This document shows positions 17,590-25,781 of a stretch of 64,000 bases of DNA, piece after piece (the stretch's first letter is position 1; each line of letters opens with the position of its first letter). The DNA is taken from contig JAAWAV010000008.1 in assembly GCA_022792335.1 (NCBI GenBank), positions 1 to 64,000 on the forward strand, given 5' to 3'. The notes below the pieces were generated by a model. The model saw only the letters and a list, made by a program, of their open reading frames with translations, did no database searches and had not been told where the DNA came from. Made by a program: the position numbers and the translations under genes. Origin of the DNA: Lachnospiraceae bacterium. Its GTDB lineage: Bacteria > Bacillota > Clostridia > Lachnospirales > Lachnospiraceae.

Positions 17590-18124
17590 GCATAATCTGA
17601 GATTGGTCGTTTACATAGCCAAGAAATTTGACAATACTGGAGTCGGAGTCGAAGATCTAATTTCCATTGGTACTATCGGTCTGATCAAAGCCATTAATAC
17701 CTTTAACAGTGGAAAAAATATCAAACTGGCTACTTATGCATCCAGATGCATTGAAAATGAAATTCTGATGTATCTGAGAAGAAACAGCAAAACCAGGTTG
17801 GAAATTTCCATCGATGAACCACTCAATGTGGACTGGGATGGAAATGAACTTCTACTTTCCGATATTCTGGGAACGGATGAAGATGTAATTTCCAAAGAGA
17901 TTGAAGACGAGGTGGAAAAATCCCTGTTAAAACTGGCCATTGAAAAACTGGGAGAGCGGGAGAGGAAGATCGTCTGTCTCAGATTTGGCCTTGACAGAGA
18001 GGATGGCAATGAAATGACTCAGAAAGAGGTGGCGGATCTTCTGGGAATTTCTCAGTCTTACATATCCAGACTGGAGAAGAAGATCATCCATCAGCTAAAA
18101 AAAGAAATTGTACGTTTTGAATAA
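17384..18124 (+). CDS. sigE: RNA polymerase sporulation sigma factor SigE precursor
   Basis: The early mother-cell sigma factor, 246 residues. An N-terminal pro-sequence of about 28 residues ends at the conserved [13 protein letters not shown] junction. Region 2 follows with [29 protein letters not shown] and [19 protein letters not shown], and region 4 ends in [23 protein letters not shown]. The core is nearly identical to Bacillus SigE. The ATG is preceded by AGGAGG. The start lies inside the spoIIGA reading frame, so the protease and its substrate are made from one message. Confidence 0.97.
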   Translation: MVIRVAVPSRFQLKIISSMKGFLFSKKNEIHYIGGSDVLPAPLSPETEAVMISRLGTTEEKEAKAALIEHNLRLVVYIAKKFDNTGVGVEDLISIGTIGLIKAINTFNSGKNIKLATYASRCIENEILMYLRRNSKTRLEISIDEPLNVDWDGNELLLSDILGTDEDVISKEIEDEVEKSLLKLAIEKLGERERKIVCLRFGLDREDGNEMTQKEVADLLGISQSYISRLEKKIIHQLKKEIVRFE

Positions 18125-18136
18125 ATATGCTATACT
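18108..18136 (+). promoter_or_regulatory. SigA-type promoter inside the end of sigE
   Basis: TTGTAC (18108-18113), 17 bases, TATACT (18131-18136). It would drive the lipoprotein gene at 18178 independently of the spoIIG promoter. Confidence 0.55.
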
Positions 18137-18177
18137 GTGAAGGATATATTGGAAAAACCAGGAGGAAACGGTTTACT

Positions 18178-18876
18178 ATGAAGATATCCGGCAGATATAA
18201 GCGGACAATGGCGGTACTGACGGTAGTATGTTATATGGCGTTGGGACTGACTGGATGCGGTTCAGGTGAAAAGGGAAATTCCGGAGGGACGGAAGCCTAT
18301 CAAGAGTATGTAATCGGTATCATGGATGCCAATTATCTGGGGCAGTACGAGAAATATATGGAAATTACCGGATCTGCTCAGGCAGAGGCTGAGCGGATTT
18401 ATGAGGCCAATATCCAGAACTTTGCATTGGAAATGGAAGAGGCCCTGTCTGTAAAAACAGATGTGGTAAGTAAAAATGTGACGGAACAGTTTATGGAGGT
18501 GGCCAGAAAAATTTATGGCCAGGTGAAGTATCAGGCGGTGGATGTGGTGAGAAACGGAGATACCTATACCGTTTCTCTGGAAATTGAACCGATTGATTTT
18601 CGTGAAACAGTCCGGGAGCCTTTTCAGAAGGCGGTAGATACTTTTAACGAACAGGCGAAAAGCGGAGCTTTCGACGGAAAGACGGATGAGGAGTACGAAG
18701 AAGCTTACGGAAAAGCAGTAGCGGCTGGACTGGTGCTCTATGACGGAGAGATATCTTATGGAAATAAGATAACAGTTGACGTTGTATTGGACTATGACAA
18801 AGAAAATTATGTTTATTTCATCAGTGACGAACAGATGGAGGCGCTGGACGATGATGTGGTGAGCATCACCCATTAA
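18178..18876 (+). CDS. Putative lipoprotein of the DUF5105 type
   Basis: A 232-residue protein with a lipoprotein signal (basic start, hydrophobic core, lipobox LTGC) and an acidic, mainly helical body that resembles the DUF5105-type lipoproteins common in Clostridia; the family name is from memory and not searched. The start ATG follows AGGAGG; the frame opens 17 codons earlier without a ribosome site. The C-terminal half (KITVDVVLDYDKENYVYFI) looks beta-rich. Function is unknown. Its place between sigE and sigG may only reflect chromosome order, since it appears to have its own vegetative promoter. Confidence 0.75.
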   Translation: MKISGRYKRTMAVLTVVCYMALGLTGCGSGEKGNSGGTEAYQEYVIGIMDANYLGQYEKYMEITGSAQAEAERIYEANIQNFALEMEEALSVKTDVVSKNVTEQFMEVARKIYGQVKYQAVDVVRNGDTYTVSLEIEPIDFRETVREPFQKAVDTFNEQAKSGAFDGKTDEEYEEAYGKAVAAGLVLYDGEISYGNKITVDVVLDYDKENYVYFISDEQMEALDDDVVSITH

Positions 18877-18912
18877 GGATAAAATTTTCCTTTTTTTTAC
18901 GGAAAACTCCCC

Positions 18913-18942
18913 GTATAAATCCATTTAAATCCGTGCATCATT
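18913..18942 (+). promoter_or_regulatory. SigF/SigG-type promoter ahead of sigG
   Basis: GTATA (18913-18917), 18 bases, CATCATT (18936-18942). This is close to the forespore consensus (GHATR, 18 bases, CATnnTA), one base off in the -10. It fits sigG being switched on in the forespore by SigF and then by itself. Confidence 0.5.
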
Positions 18943-18973
18943 TTAGATAGAATGATGAAGCGGAGGTAAGAGT

Positions 18974-19756
18974 ATGGCGGTATACAAGGTGGAAATTTGC
19001 GGGGTAAACACGTCCAAGCTCCCCCTTCTCACTGCGGAGGAAAAAGAGACGCTCTGGGAGAAGATCAAGGCGGGGGACCGGGAAGCCAGAGAGCGTTATA
19101 TCAAAGGGAATCTTCGTTTGGTCTTAAGTGTCATCCAGAGATTTTCTGGAAACAATGAAAATAATGACGATTTGTTTCAGATAGGCTGTATTGGTCTGAT
19201 GAAAGCCGTTGATAATTTCAACCCGGATATGATGGTGAAGTTTTCTACCTATGCTGTGCCGATGATTGTCGGAGAAGTTCGCCGCTATCTCAGAGATTCC
19301 GGAAGCCCCATCCGGGTCAGTCGTTCTCTTCGGGATACGGCTTATAAGGCTATCTATGCCAAAGAATCGTTGATGAAGAAAACTTCTAGGGAACCGACTA
19401 TTATGGAGATTGCCGAGGAAGTGGGGATGACTAGGGAGGAGATTGTCTATGCCCTGGATGCTATACAGAGTCCGGTAAGTCTCTATGAACCCATCTATAC
19501 AGACGGTGGAGATACGTTGTATGTGATGGATCAGATTAGCGATAAGAAAAACAAAGAGGAGCGCTGGGTGGAAGAGATTTCTCTGAATGAGGCCCTTGCA
19601 AGGTTGCCAGAACGGGAGCGTCATATCATTCGGCTTCGGTTCTATGAGGGAAAGACCCAGATGGAAGTGGCGAAAGAGATTGCGATTTCCCAGGCCCAGG
19701 TGAGCCGTCTGGAGAAAAATGCCCTGCGAAGCATGAGAAATTATCTGAGTTCCTAA
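18974..19756 (+). CDS. sigG: RNA polymerase sporulation sigma factor SigG
   Basis: The late forespore sigma factor, 260 residues. The N-terminal KVEICGVNTSKLPLLT block is diagnostic of SigG. Region 2 (GNLRLVLSVIQRF, DDLFQIGCIGLMKAVDNF, KFSTYAVPMIVGEVRRYLRD), region 3 (EPTIMEIAEEVGMTREEIVYALDA) and region 4 (LARLPERERHIIRLRFYEGKT, AISQAQVSRLEKNALRSMR) are all complete. AGCGGAGG precedes the ATG. The gene is 97 bases downstream of the lipoprotein gene, behind a forespore-type promoter. Confidence 0.97.
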   Translation: MAVYKVEICGVNTSKLPLLTAEEKETLWEKIKAGDREARERYIKGNLRLVLSVIQRFSGNNENNDDLFQIGCIGLMKAVDNFNPDMMVKFSTYAVPMIVGEVRRYLRDSGSPIRVSRSLRDTAYKAIYAKESLMKKTSREPTIMEIAEEVGMTREEIVYALDAIQSPVSLYEPIYTDGGDTLYVMDQISDKKNKEERWVEEISLNEALARLPERERHIIRLRFYEGKTQMEVAKEIAISQAQVSRLEKNALRSMRNYLSS

Positions 19757-19767
19757 AATATTGTTGT

Positions 19768-19884
19768 TTAAGAAGCTGGCCCTTCTGATGGAGTCTTGCC
19801 GAATGTTTGGCGGATTTCATCGAGACAGGAGTCCAGCTTTTCTGATGTTTCTTCTACATCGACGTTTTCCTGTTCTGGCTCCAA
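19768..19884 (-). CDS. Possible 38-residue acidic protein, TTG start
   Basis: On the minus strand a TTG is preceded by AGGAGG at about 10 bases and opens a 38-codon frame with a strongly acidic, helix-like product (EPEQENVDVEETSEKLD then CLDEIRQTFGK). It is convergent with sigG. Against it, its ribosome site lies under the -35 of the rightward kinase promoter, no promoter of its own is evident, and the product matches nothing I recognise. It is recorded as a candidate only. Confidence 0.3.
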   Translation of the reverse strand: MEPEQENVDVEETSEKLDSCLDEIRQTFGKTPSEGPAS

Positions 19885-19890
19885 AAGGGT

Positions 19891-19919
19891 TTGACCTCCT
19901 ATCCTGTGGGTACTATAAT
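19891..19919 (+). promoter_or_regulatory. SigA-type promoter of the hybrid histidine kinase
   Basis: TTGACC (19891-19896), 17 bases, TATAAT (19914-19919), about 70 bases before the GTG start. It is one of the closest matches to consensus in the window. Confidence 0.75.
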
Positions 19920-19987
19920 AAAGAGAAAGAAGTGGCCCGGCAGGGAGAATGGCGGGACAATCCAAGAATTAATGCGGAGGAAAAACA

Positions 19988-22543
19988 GTGAAGACTTGGT
20001 ATCGGCGTGGTCTTGCAGCCTTATGTCTGTGTATAGCCGGGAGTGTGATCACTCTGATGGGTTATTTTTATTTTCAATACGTTTCCAGGCAGGTTTATGA
20101 AGAGAGTACCAGCCATCTGACAGAAATTTATGGACAGGTAAATCATACGTTTGCCGGTTTTTTGGAGAAAAACTGGGGGAACTTAAGCGACTGGGTTCAT
20201 CATCTTCAGATTGAAGATGAGGCGGGCGTAGTTACTTACCTGGAAGGGCGTCAGGAATCCTGGAAGTTTTCTGAATTTTATTTTCTGTCGGAGGGGGGGA
20301 ATTACATAACGGTGGACGGGAGCAGGGGACAGCTTGCACTGGAGGGCGACAGAGACCGTCTGTTCCATGAGGGAGAAAGGATTATGACAAATGAGATTTT
20401 GACTTCCGGGACAGGAGTCACCATATTTGCCATACCGGTTCCTAAAGGGACTTACCGGGACTTTACCTATACGGCAATTGCCATTAGCTTTACCAACGCC
20501 GATATGCTTCATTCTCTGGATGTGGCGGCGTTTTCCGGAAAGTCCAGATGCTTTGTGGTCCATACGGATGGAGAGATCCTGCTTTCTCCTCAGACGGCTG
20601 ACCATATATCCGGAAATTATCTTTCTCACTTAAAGGAGGATTCGGACCTGAAGGAGGAGGAAGTCAGGAAGATCCAGGAGGATTGGAAAAATGGTGCTTC
20701 CGGAGTGCTCCGCTGTCGGTTGGACGGCAGGGTCTATTATGTTTCCTATCAGCCGGTGGGATACGAGGACTGCGTGCTGCTAGGCGTAGTGCCGGAATCG
20801 GTGGTTAGCTCCAGCCTTCTTAAGATCCAGAGGGCTACGGCAGATGTAATGTTCAAAATCTTTCTTGTGGTGAGCGCCGTTTTGCTTGTCTGGCTGGTTT
20901 ACCGTGTCAGACAGCAGGTTCGAAAAAGTACGTTGGAGCTTAAATATCGGGAGTTGATGTTCGATACGCTTTCCATAAGCGTGGACGACATTTTTTTGAT
21001 GCTGGATAAGGAGACCTGGAAAGTAAACTATATCAGTCCAAATGTGGAGCGTTTGTTGGGTATCCCATTGAAAGCTGCCAGAAAAAATGCGCGCCTGCTT
21101 GGAGAAAGCGTCGTAAATGCCTATGGTTTTATTTCTAAAGAAGAATTTGCCGCAATCCCTGTGGGAGAGAGCCGGCACTGGGAACGGGAACATATGCATC
21201 AGGGGACGGGAGAACGACGCTGGTACTGGGAAGCGGTCTATCATGAAAATATTCAGGGTATGGAAAAGTTTGTGATTGTCATGTCAGATCGTACCAGAGA
21301 GCAGAAGTTAAACAGGAATCTGCAGGAGGCTTTGGATGCTGCCAGAAGCGCCAACGAAGCCAAAAGCCATTTTCTTTCCAATATGTCCCATGATATTCGC
21401 ACTCCTTTAAATGCTATCATCGGCTTTTCTGTACTTTTAGAAAAGGACGCGGACAACGGAGTAAAGGTACGCGAATATACCAGAAAGATTGCAACTTCCA
21501 GTAAACACCTTCTGAGCCTGATCAATGATGTGCTAGATATGAGTAAAATCGAGAGCGGGAAAACGTCTCTGAATGTGACCGTTTTCTCCCTGTCGGAACT
21601 TTTGGAGGGGCTACAGTCTATTTTGCTGCCACAGGCCAGAGCAAAACGCCAGATTTTAGAGTTTAAAGTGGAGGGCAATCCTGAAGAGTATCTTCTTGGC
21701 GATAAGCTGCGGATCAACCAGATCTTAATCAATCTCCTGTCCAATGCCATTAAATATACGCCAGAGGATGGGCGGGTTGTATTTACGGTACAGAAAATGC
21801 AGGCGCCTTCCCTCCAGTATACGCATCTACATTTTGTCGTGGAAGATAACGGGATCGGCATGAGCCAAGAATTTCTGGAGACCATGTTTGATCCTTTTGC
21901 AAGGGAATTAAACGAAACCACAAGCAACATTGAGGGGACAGGACTTGGTATGGCGATTACCAAGAACCTGGTGGAATTAATGGGAGGAGTGATTCAGGTA
22001 TCCAGTGAACTTGGAAAGGGAAGTAGCTTTACAGTTGAATTGACCTTCGCGCTTCCGGAAGAGATAGAGGGCAATCGATTCCTGCATCCGGAGCTTTCCG
22101 GGAGGAAAGAGGAACCTGGTGAGACAGAGGAGAACCCGCTGGAGGGATTATATATTCTGGTGGCGGAGGACAATGATCTGAATGCTGAAATTTTGATGGA
22201 GATGCTGTCCATGGAGGGGGCACGCTGTGAGCTGGCGGTCAACGGGAGAGAGGCTCTGGATCTGTTTCTTCGTTCAGAATCAGATGATTATGATATGATT
22301 CTGATGGATGTCCAGATGCCTCTGATGAATGGCTATGAAACCACAAGGCAAATTCGCTCCTGTAATCATCCAAGAGCAAAAACCATTCCCATTGTAGCTA
22401 TGACAGCAAATGCCTTTGCGGACGATGTACGAAAGGCGCTGGACTGTGGTATGGACGGACATCTGGCAAAGCCGGTCGATATGGAGGCAGTTCGTAGCCT
22501 TCTTGGGCGGCTGAGAAAAAAAGCAGAGGAGAGTCAGATATAA
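19988..22543 (+). CDS. Hybrid sensor histidine kinase with C-terminal receiver
   Basis: An 851-residue membrane kinase starting at GTG behind GGAGG. Two membrane helices (about 10-30 and 288-308) flank an extracytoplasmic sensor of about 255 residues that looks Cache-like. A PAS-type region (about 325-430) and a coiled linker lead to the HisKA box [12 protein letters not shown] with His468, then an HATPase with DNGIGM and GTGLGMAI, and a receiver domain with the paired acids in VAEDND, phospho-acceptor Asp774 in [11 protein letters not shown], and the closing Lys in HLAKPVD. There is no output domain and no adjacent response regulator, so the final step probably runs through a separate Hpt protein or works as an internal phosphate sink. 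The signal is unknown. Confidence 0.92.
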   Translation: MKTWYRRGLAALCLCIAGSVITLMGYFYFQYVSRQVYEESTSHLTEIYGQVNHTFAGFLEKNWGNLSDWVHHLQIEDEAGVVTYLEGRQESWKFSEFYFLSEGGNYITVDGSRGQLALEGDRDRLFHEGERIMTNEILTSGTGVTIFAIPVPKGTYRDFTYTAIAISFTNADMLHSLDVAAFSGKSRCFVVHTDGEILLSPQTADHISGNYLSHLKEDSDLKEEEVRKIQEDWKNGASGVLRCRLDGRVYYVSYQPVGYEDCVLLGVVPESVVSSSLLKIQRATADVMFKIFLVVSAVLLVWLVYRVRQQVRKSTLELKYRELMFDTLSISVDDIFLMLDKETWKVNYISPNVERLLGIPLKAARKNARLLGESVVNAYGFISKEEFAAIPVGESRHWEREHMHQGTGERRWYWEAVYHENIQGMEKFVIVMSDRTREQKLNRNLQEALDAARSANEAKSHFLSNMSHDIRTPLNAIIGFSVLLEKDADNGVKVREYTRKIATSSKHLLSLINDVLDMSKIESGKTSLNVTVFSLSELLEGLQSILLPQARAKRQILEFKVEGNPEEYLLGDKLRINQILINLLSNAIKYTPEDGRVVFTVQKMQAPSLQYTHLHFVVEDNGIGMSQEFLETMFDPFARELNETTSNIEGTGLGMAITKNLVELMGGVIQVSSELGKGSSFTVELTFALPEEIEGNRFLHPELSGRKEEPGETEENPLEGLYILVAEDNDLNAEILMEMLSMEGARCELAVNGREALDLFLRSESDDYDMILMDVQMPLMNGYETTRQIRSCNHPRAKTIPIVAMTANAFADDVRKALDCGMDGHLAKPVDMEAVRSLLGRLRKKAEESQI

Positions 22544-22593
22544 AAAGAGCCGGCCTTCTTGGGGGCTTCCATTAAAATGCAGCGGAGCGGGCC

Positions 22594-22622
22594 TTGCTTT
22601 CTGGGAAAAAATCATGTAAAAT
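22594..22622 (+). promoter_or_regulatory. SigA-type promoter of the large surface protein
   Basis: TTGCTT (22594-22599), 17 bases, TAAAAT (22617-22622), about 65 bases before the start codon. Confidence 0.55.
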
Positions 22623-22687
22623 ACGAATATGATTTTAGTGCTAGAAATTTCCTGAATCATATGGGAATGCTCCATGGAGGAATCAGA

Positions 22688-25639
22688 ATGAGACAAAAAA
22701 GAAGACTCCTTGGTCTGTTGCTTGTTATTTGTCTTGCGATAGGGCTTACGCCGACTACGGCTTTTGCAGTAAGAAGGACTTCAAGAAGTTCGCGGACTTC
22801 TTCTGCCAGTAGCACATCGGTGGACGGTGCGATCCAGCTTGTGAACACCGGGAATCCGAACGGCGGTATCAGAGGCTATGATGAGAAAGATGGGCAAGGA
22901 TATCATAATATCTATTACGGGGAATGGCAGAATCAGTTTGATGCGAAAAAGGAACCTTTAAAGTGGCGAGTACTGGATACGGAGGGGAACAACGGAAACA
23001 CCGACTGCCTCTTTGTACTGTCGGAGATATTGCTTGGAACAGGGAATGACGGCGGACTGTCCTTTGATGATACCCGGATTCCAAACAGCAACCAGTGGCA
23101 GGGAAGTGACGCTCAGAATTGGTGCAAGGATTTTGCGGGAGAAAGCGGAGCAGATACAAAGGTTGACGATGCCTTTCGCCCGGAAGAATTATCTGCTATT
23201 TTAAATACGACGAAAGACGATACGGTCTATACGAGCATAGATTCCCAGGCCTACGCGGCTTCTAGCGGAATTTTAAACGGGGATCGGGTGTTTTTCCTGT
23301 CTGCGCAGGAAGCAGAAAACAAACGTTACGGATTTATAGATGCCGAGGCAGGAGCCGGACTCTATGGTACGGAGAAAAAGCAGTGGTGGCTTCGTTCCGC
23401 ATGCGAACCGCCTTCCCTACAGGCGGGGGTCTTTGATCCTGGCGGGAGTCAGATGACTCATGGGAATGTGGTATCTGCCGTTTTGCCAGCCCGGCCTGCA
23501 TTTAATTTGAAGATGGAAGATGTCCTTTTCACTTCCGCGGCGGATGGAAAAAGCAGCGGAACTGTGGGAGAAAATGCTTTGAAAAAAGTTTCTACGGATA
23601 CTCCGTCGGAGTGGAAACTGACTTTAAAAGATCGCAATCGAAATGGTTTTTCTGCCGCGCCTGTTTCTAAAAGCGGAACAGATGTAAAGGCAGGAGAATC
23701 CATGAAGTTTACTTATTCCGGTGCAAAAACAGAAGCAGGGCTGGGGACAGGATCAGGACCGGATCGGGAATATGTTTCTGTCATGCTTGTGGAGAAAGAC
23801 AGCCAGAAGGTTCTGTATTATGGCCGGATCGTAAATTGTCAGGATGCTGTCAGTGAGAATGGCACCATAGATGTAAAGATTCCTGCAGATATCAAAGAGG
23901 GAGATTATACTCTTATGCTGTTCAGCGAGCAGTATAACGGTGAGAAGCGGACGGACTATGCCAGCAATCTGGTTCCAGTTGATATTACAGTATTGGATAC
24001 GACTGCGCCGAAACTGACAGAAAAGGGAGCCAGACGTGAGAGCGTCACAAAGGGCTTTGTAAAATTTGTCAGTGATGAAGCTGGGGAATATTATTATGAG
24101 ATCGTGGAAGCAGGAAGCGCTTCTCCACAGATAAATACCTCAGGAGCAGGGGAGCCCTGTGATACAACGGAGCAGACGATTACATTTGATCATTTATCAG
24201 AAGGGGCCAAAGATGTTTATCTTGTAGTGAAGGATGCTGCAGGAAATGTGAGCGCTCCTCTGAAGATAGAGCTTCCTGCCGGAACTGCCCCGGTTTATTC
24301 GATATCAGCCAGTCCAGAGTCTCTGGATTTTGGCAGAGTGATGGAGGGATATACACAGCCGACAGCGCGGACTGTGGCCATTGAAAATACAGGAGACCAG
24401 AAAATTACGCTGGCAGCGTCAGTTTCAGCAAAAGCAGACAGTAATTTCGCAATTGGGCCGCTTTCTGAAGCGTCTCTCGCACCAGGAGCTACGGCTACGT
24501 TTACCGTTCGTCCAAAAGCGGATCTTCCTGTAGGAAAGTATGAGGAAACAATCACCCTTTCCATTTCTGGACGAAAGGAAACGGCGGATGTTTCCGTAAG
24601 TTTTGAGGTGAACGAGGATACGCCTGGAAAGTATACCATTACTGCGACGGCGGGAGAAGGCGGAAGTATCACCCCCGGGAGCGCGACTGTGGATGAGGGA
24701 GGGAGTACGACTTTTGCCATCAGCCCCCAAAGTGGTTATGAGATCGATACGGTGATGGTAGACGGTACGGAGGATGTGACTTCAAGGCTCTCGGAGCAGA
24801 AGGAATATACATTTACGGATGTTCGGAAAGACCATACCATAGAGGTGACTTTTAAAGCCATAGAAGAAAAACCTGCGCCGTCGACCTATAAGGTCCAGGT
24901 CAGCGCAAGCCCGGAGGCAGGCGGTGTTGTCACAGGCGGAGGGGACTATCCGGACGGGAGTAAAGTACTTGTTACAGCCACTGCAAATAACGGTTATCGA
25001 TTTGTGCGGTGGACAGAGCGCGACAGTGAACTCAGTACAAGCGCCAGCTATGAGTTTCCGATTGCTTCGGATCGGAACTTAGTGGCTGTTTTTGAAGCGG
25101 AAGCGCCGACACCGGCCGTTCATCATGTAACGGTTGACAGCAGTTACGCCACACAGCCAGGAACTGGCGATTATTCTGTAGGGGCGACCGTTACCATTCA
25201 GGCCGGTACCAGAGAAAATTATCGATTTGACGGGTGGCTTACCAATGATGAGATTACATTTGCGGATGTGAAAAACGCAACCACGACCTTTGTCATGCCA
25301 AACAAGGATGTGACAGTGGCGGCAAAATGGATGTATGTCAGTCCTTCCGGAACTACCGGCGGAACTAACAATGGTACGAATACTGGGAGCCATACAACAA
25401 CAGGAACCGGATCCGGTGGAAATAGTACGGGCTCTGACGGAAAAGGAGGAGTTTATACTGGGGATGACACGCCTGCTGCCTTGTGGATATCCGTACTTTG
25501 TACCTCTTTGGGGATTCTGATCGTTGTGAGTGTTCTTGAATGGCGAAGCAGAAGGCTGTATTCAGAATCTGAGAAACTGTGGAATGGACTGACTGAAAAG
25601 GAATTTGGCTATCAGAAGAGGAAATCCAACATTCGGTAG
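22688..25639 (+). CDS. Large modular cell-surface protein (DUF6273-like, Ig-like and InlB-type repeats)
   Basis: A 983-residue exported protein. After a signal peptide (about 1-28, ending TTAFAV) comes a DUF6273-like domain (about 30-280: IYYGEWQ, LKWRVLD, NWCKDFAG, WWLRSAC). Next are Ig-like segments, an ASPM/Hydin-type segment (YSISASPESLDFGRV) and three divergent InlB-type B repeats (ITATAGEGGSITPG, VSASPEAGGVVTGG, GDYSVGATVTIQAG). A Gly/Thr/Ser spacer leads to VYTGDDTP, a membrane helix and a basic tail, which resembles a degenerate sortase signal of the xxTGD kind. The ATG follows GGAGG. A role in adhesion or surface display is likely from the architecture, but no ligand is implied. Confidence 0.85.
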   Translation: MRQKRRLLGLLLVICLAIGLTPTTAFAVRRTSRSSRTSSASSTSVDGAIQLVNTGNPNGGIRGYDEKDGQGYHNIYYGEWQNQFDAKKEPLKWRVLDTEGNNGNTDCLFVLSEILLGTGNDGGLSFDDTRIPNSNQWQGSDAQNWCKDFAGESGADTKVDDAFRPEELSAILNTTKDDTVYTSIDSQAYAASSGILNGDRVFFLSAQEAENKRYGFIDAEAGAGLYGTEKKQWWLRSACEPPSLQAGVFDPGGSQMTHGNVVSAVLPARPAFNLKMEDVLFTSAADGKSSGTVGENALKKVSTDTPSEWKLTLKDRNRNGFSAAPVSKSGTDVKAGESMKFTYSGAKTEAGLGTGSGPDREYVSVMLVEKDSQKVLYYGRIVNCQDAVSENGTIDVKIPADIKEGDYTLMLFSEQYNGEKRTDYASNLVPVDITVLDTTAPKLTEKGARRESVTKGFVKFVSDEAGEYYYEIVEAGSASPQINTSGAGEPCDTTEQTITFDHLSEGAKDVYLVVKDAAGNVSAPLKIELPAGTAPVYSISASPESLDFGRVMEGYTQPTARTVAIENTGDQKITLAASVSAKADSNFAIGPLSEASLAPGATATFTVRPKADLPVGKYEETITLSISGRKETADVSVSFEVNEDTPGKYTITATAGEGGSITPGSATVDEGGSTTFAISPQSGYEIDTVMVDGTEDVTSRLSEQKEYTFTDVRKDHTIEVTFKAIEEKPAPSTYKVQVSASPEAGGVVTGGGDYPDGSKVLVTATANNGYRFVRWTERDSELSTSASYEFPIASDRNLVAVFEAEAPTPAVHHVTVDSSYATQPGTGDYSVGATVTIQAGTRENYRFDGWLTNDEITFADVKNATTTFVMPNKDVTVAAKWMYVSPSGTTGGTNNGTNTGSHTTTGTGSGGNSTGSDGKGGVYTGDDTPAALWISVLCTSLGILIVVSVLEWRSRRLYSESEKLWNGLTEKEFGYQKRKSNIR

Positions 25640-25685
25640 TAGCGACTTTTCCTATTTTTTCATCCGGAAAGTGCATGGATGATGG

Positions 25686-25748
25686 AAACCGTCCCGACTT
25701 TTTTTTGCACACCAGGGCGTCTGTGCGCAAAGAAAGTTGAGACGGTTT
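25686..25748. repeat. 63-bp imperfect palindrome between the surface protein and topB
   Basis: AAACCGTC (25686-25693) and GACGGTTT (25741-25748) form a perfect outer 8-bp stem. Inside, GACTTTTTTTTGC faces GCGCAAAGAAAGTTG with few mismatches, giving a hairpin of about 25 pairs. A run of eight T residues lies inside the left arm. It may end transcription of the surface-protein gene in either direction, or be a relic of a mobile repeat. Confidence 0.5.
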
Positions 25749-25781
25749 TATGTGGTAGAACCCATGGGAGGAAATTTATTT

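Noticed and set aside
19768-19965. Truncated exonuclease VII small subunit (XseB) opposite the kinase promoter
   Set aside because: Only a vague likeness in EKLDSCLDEI; the conserved second helix of XseB is missing.
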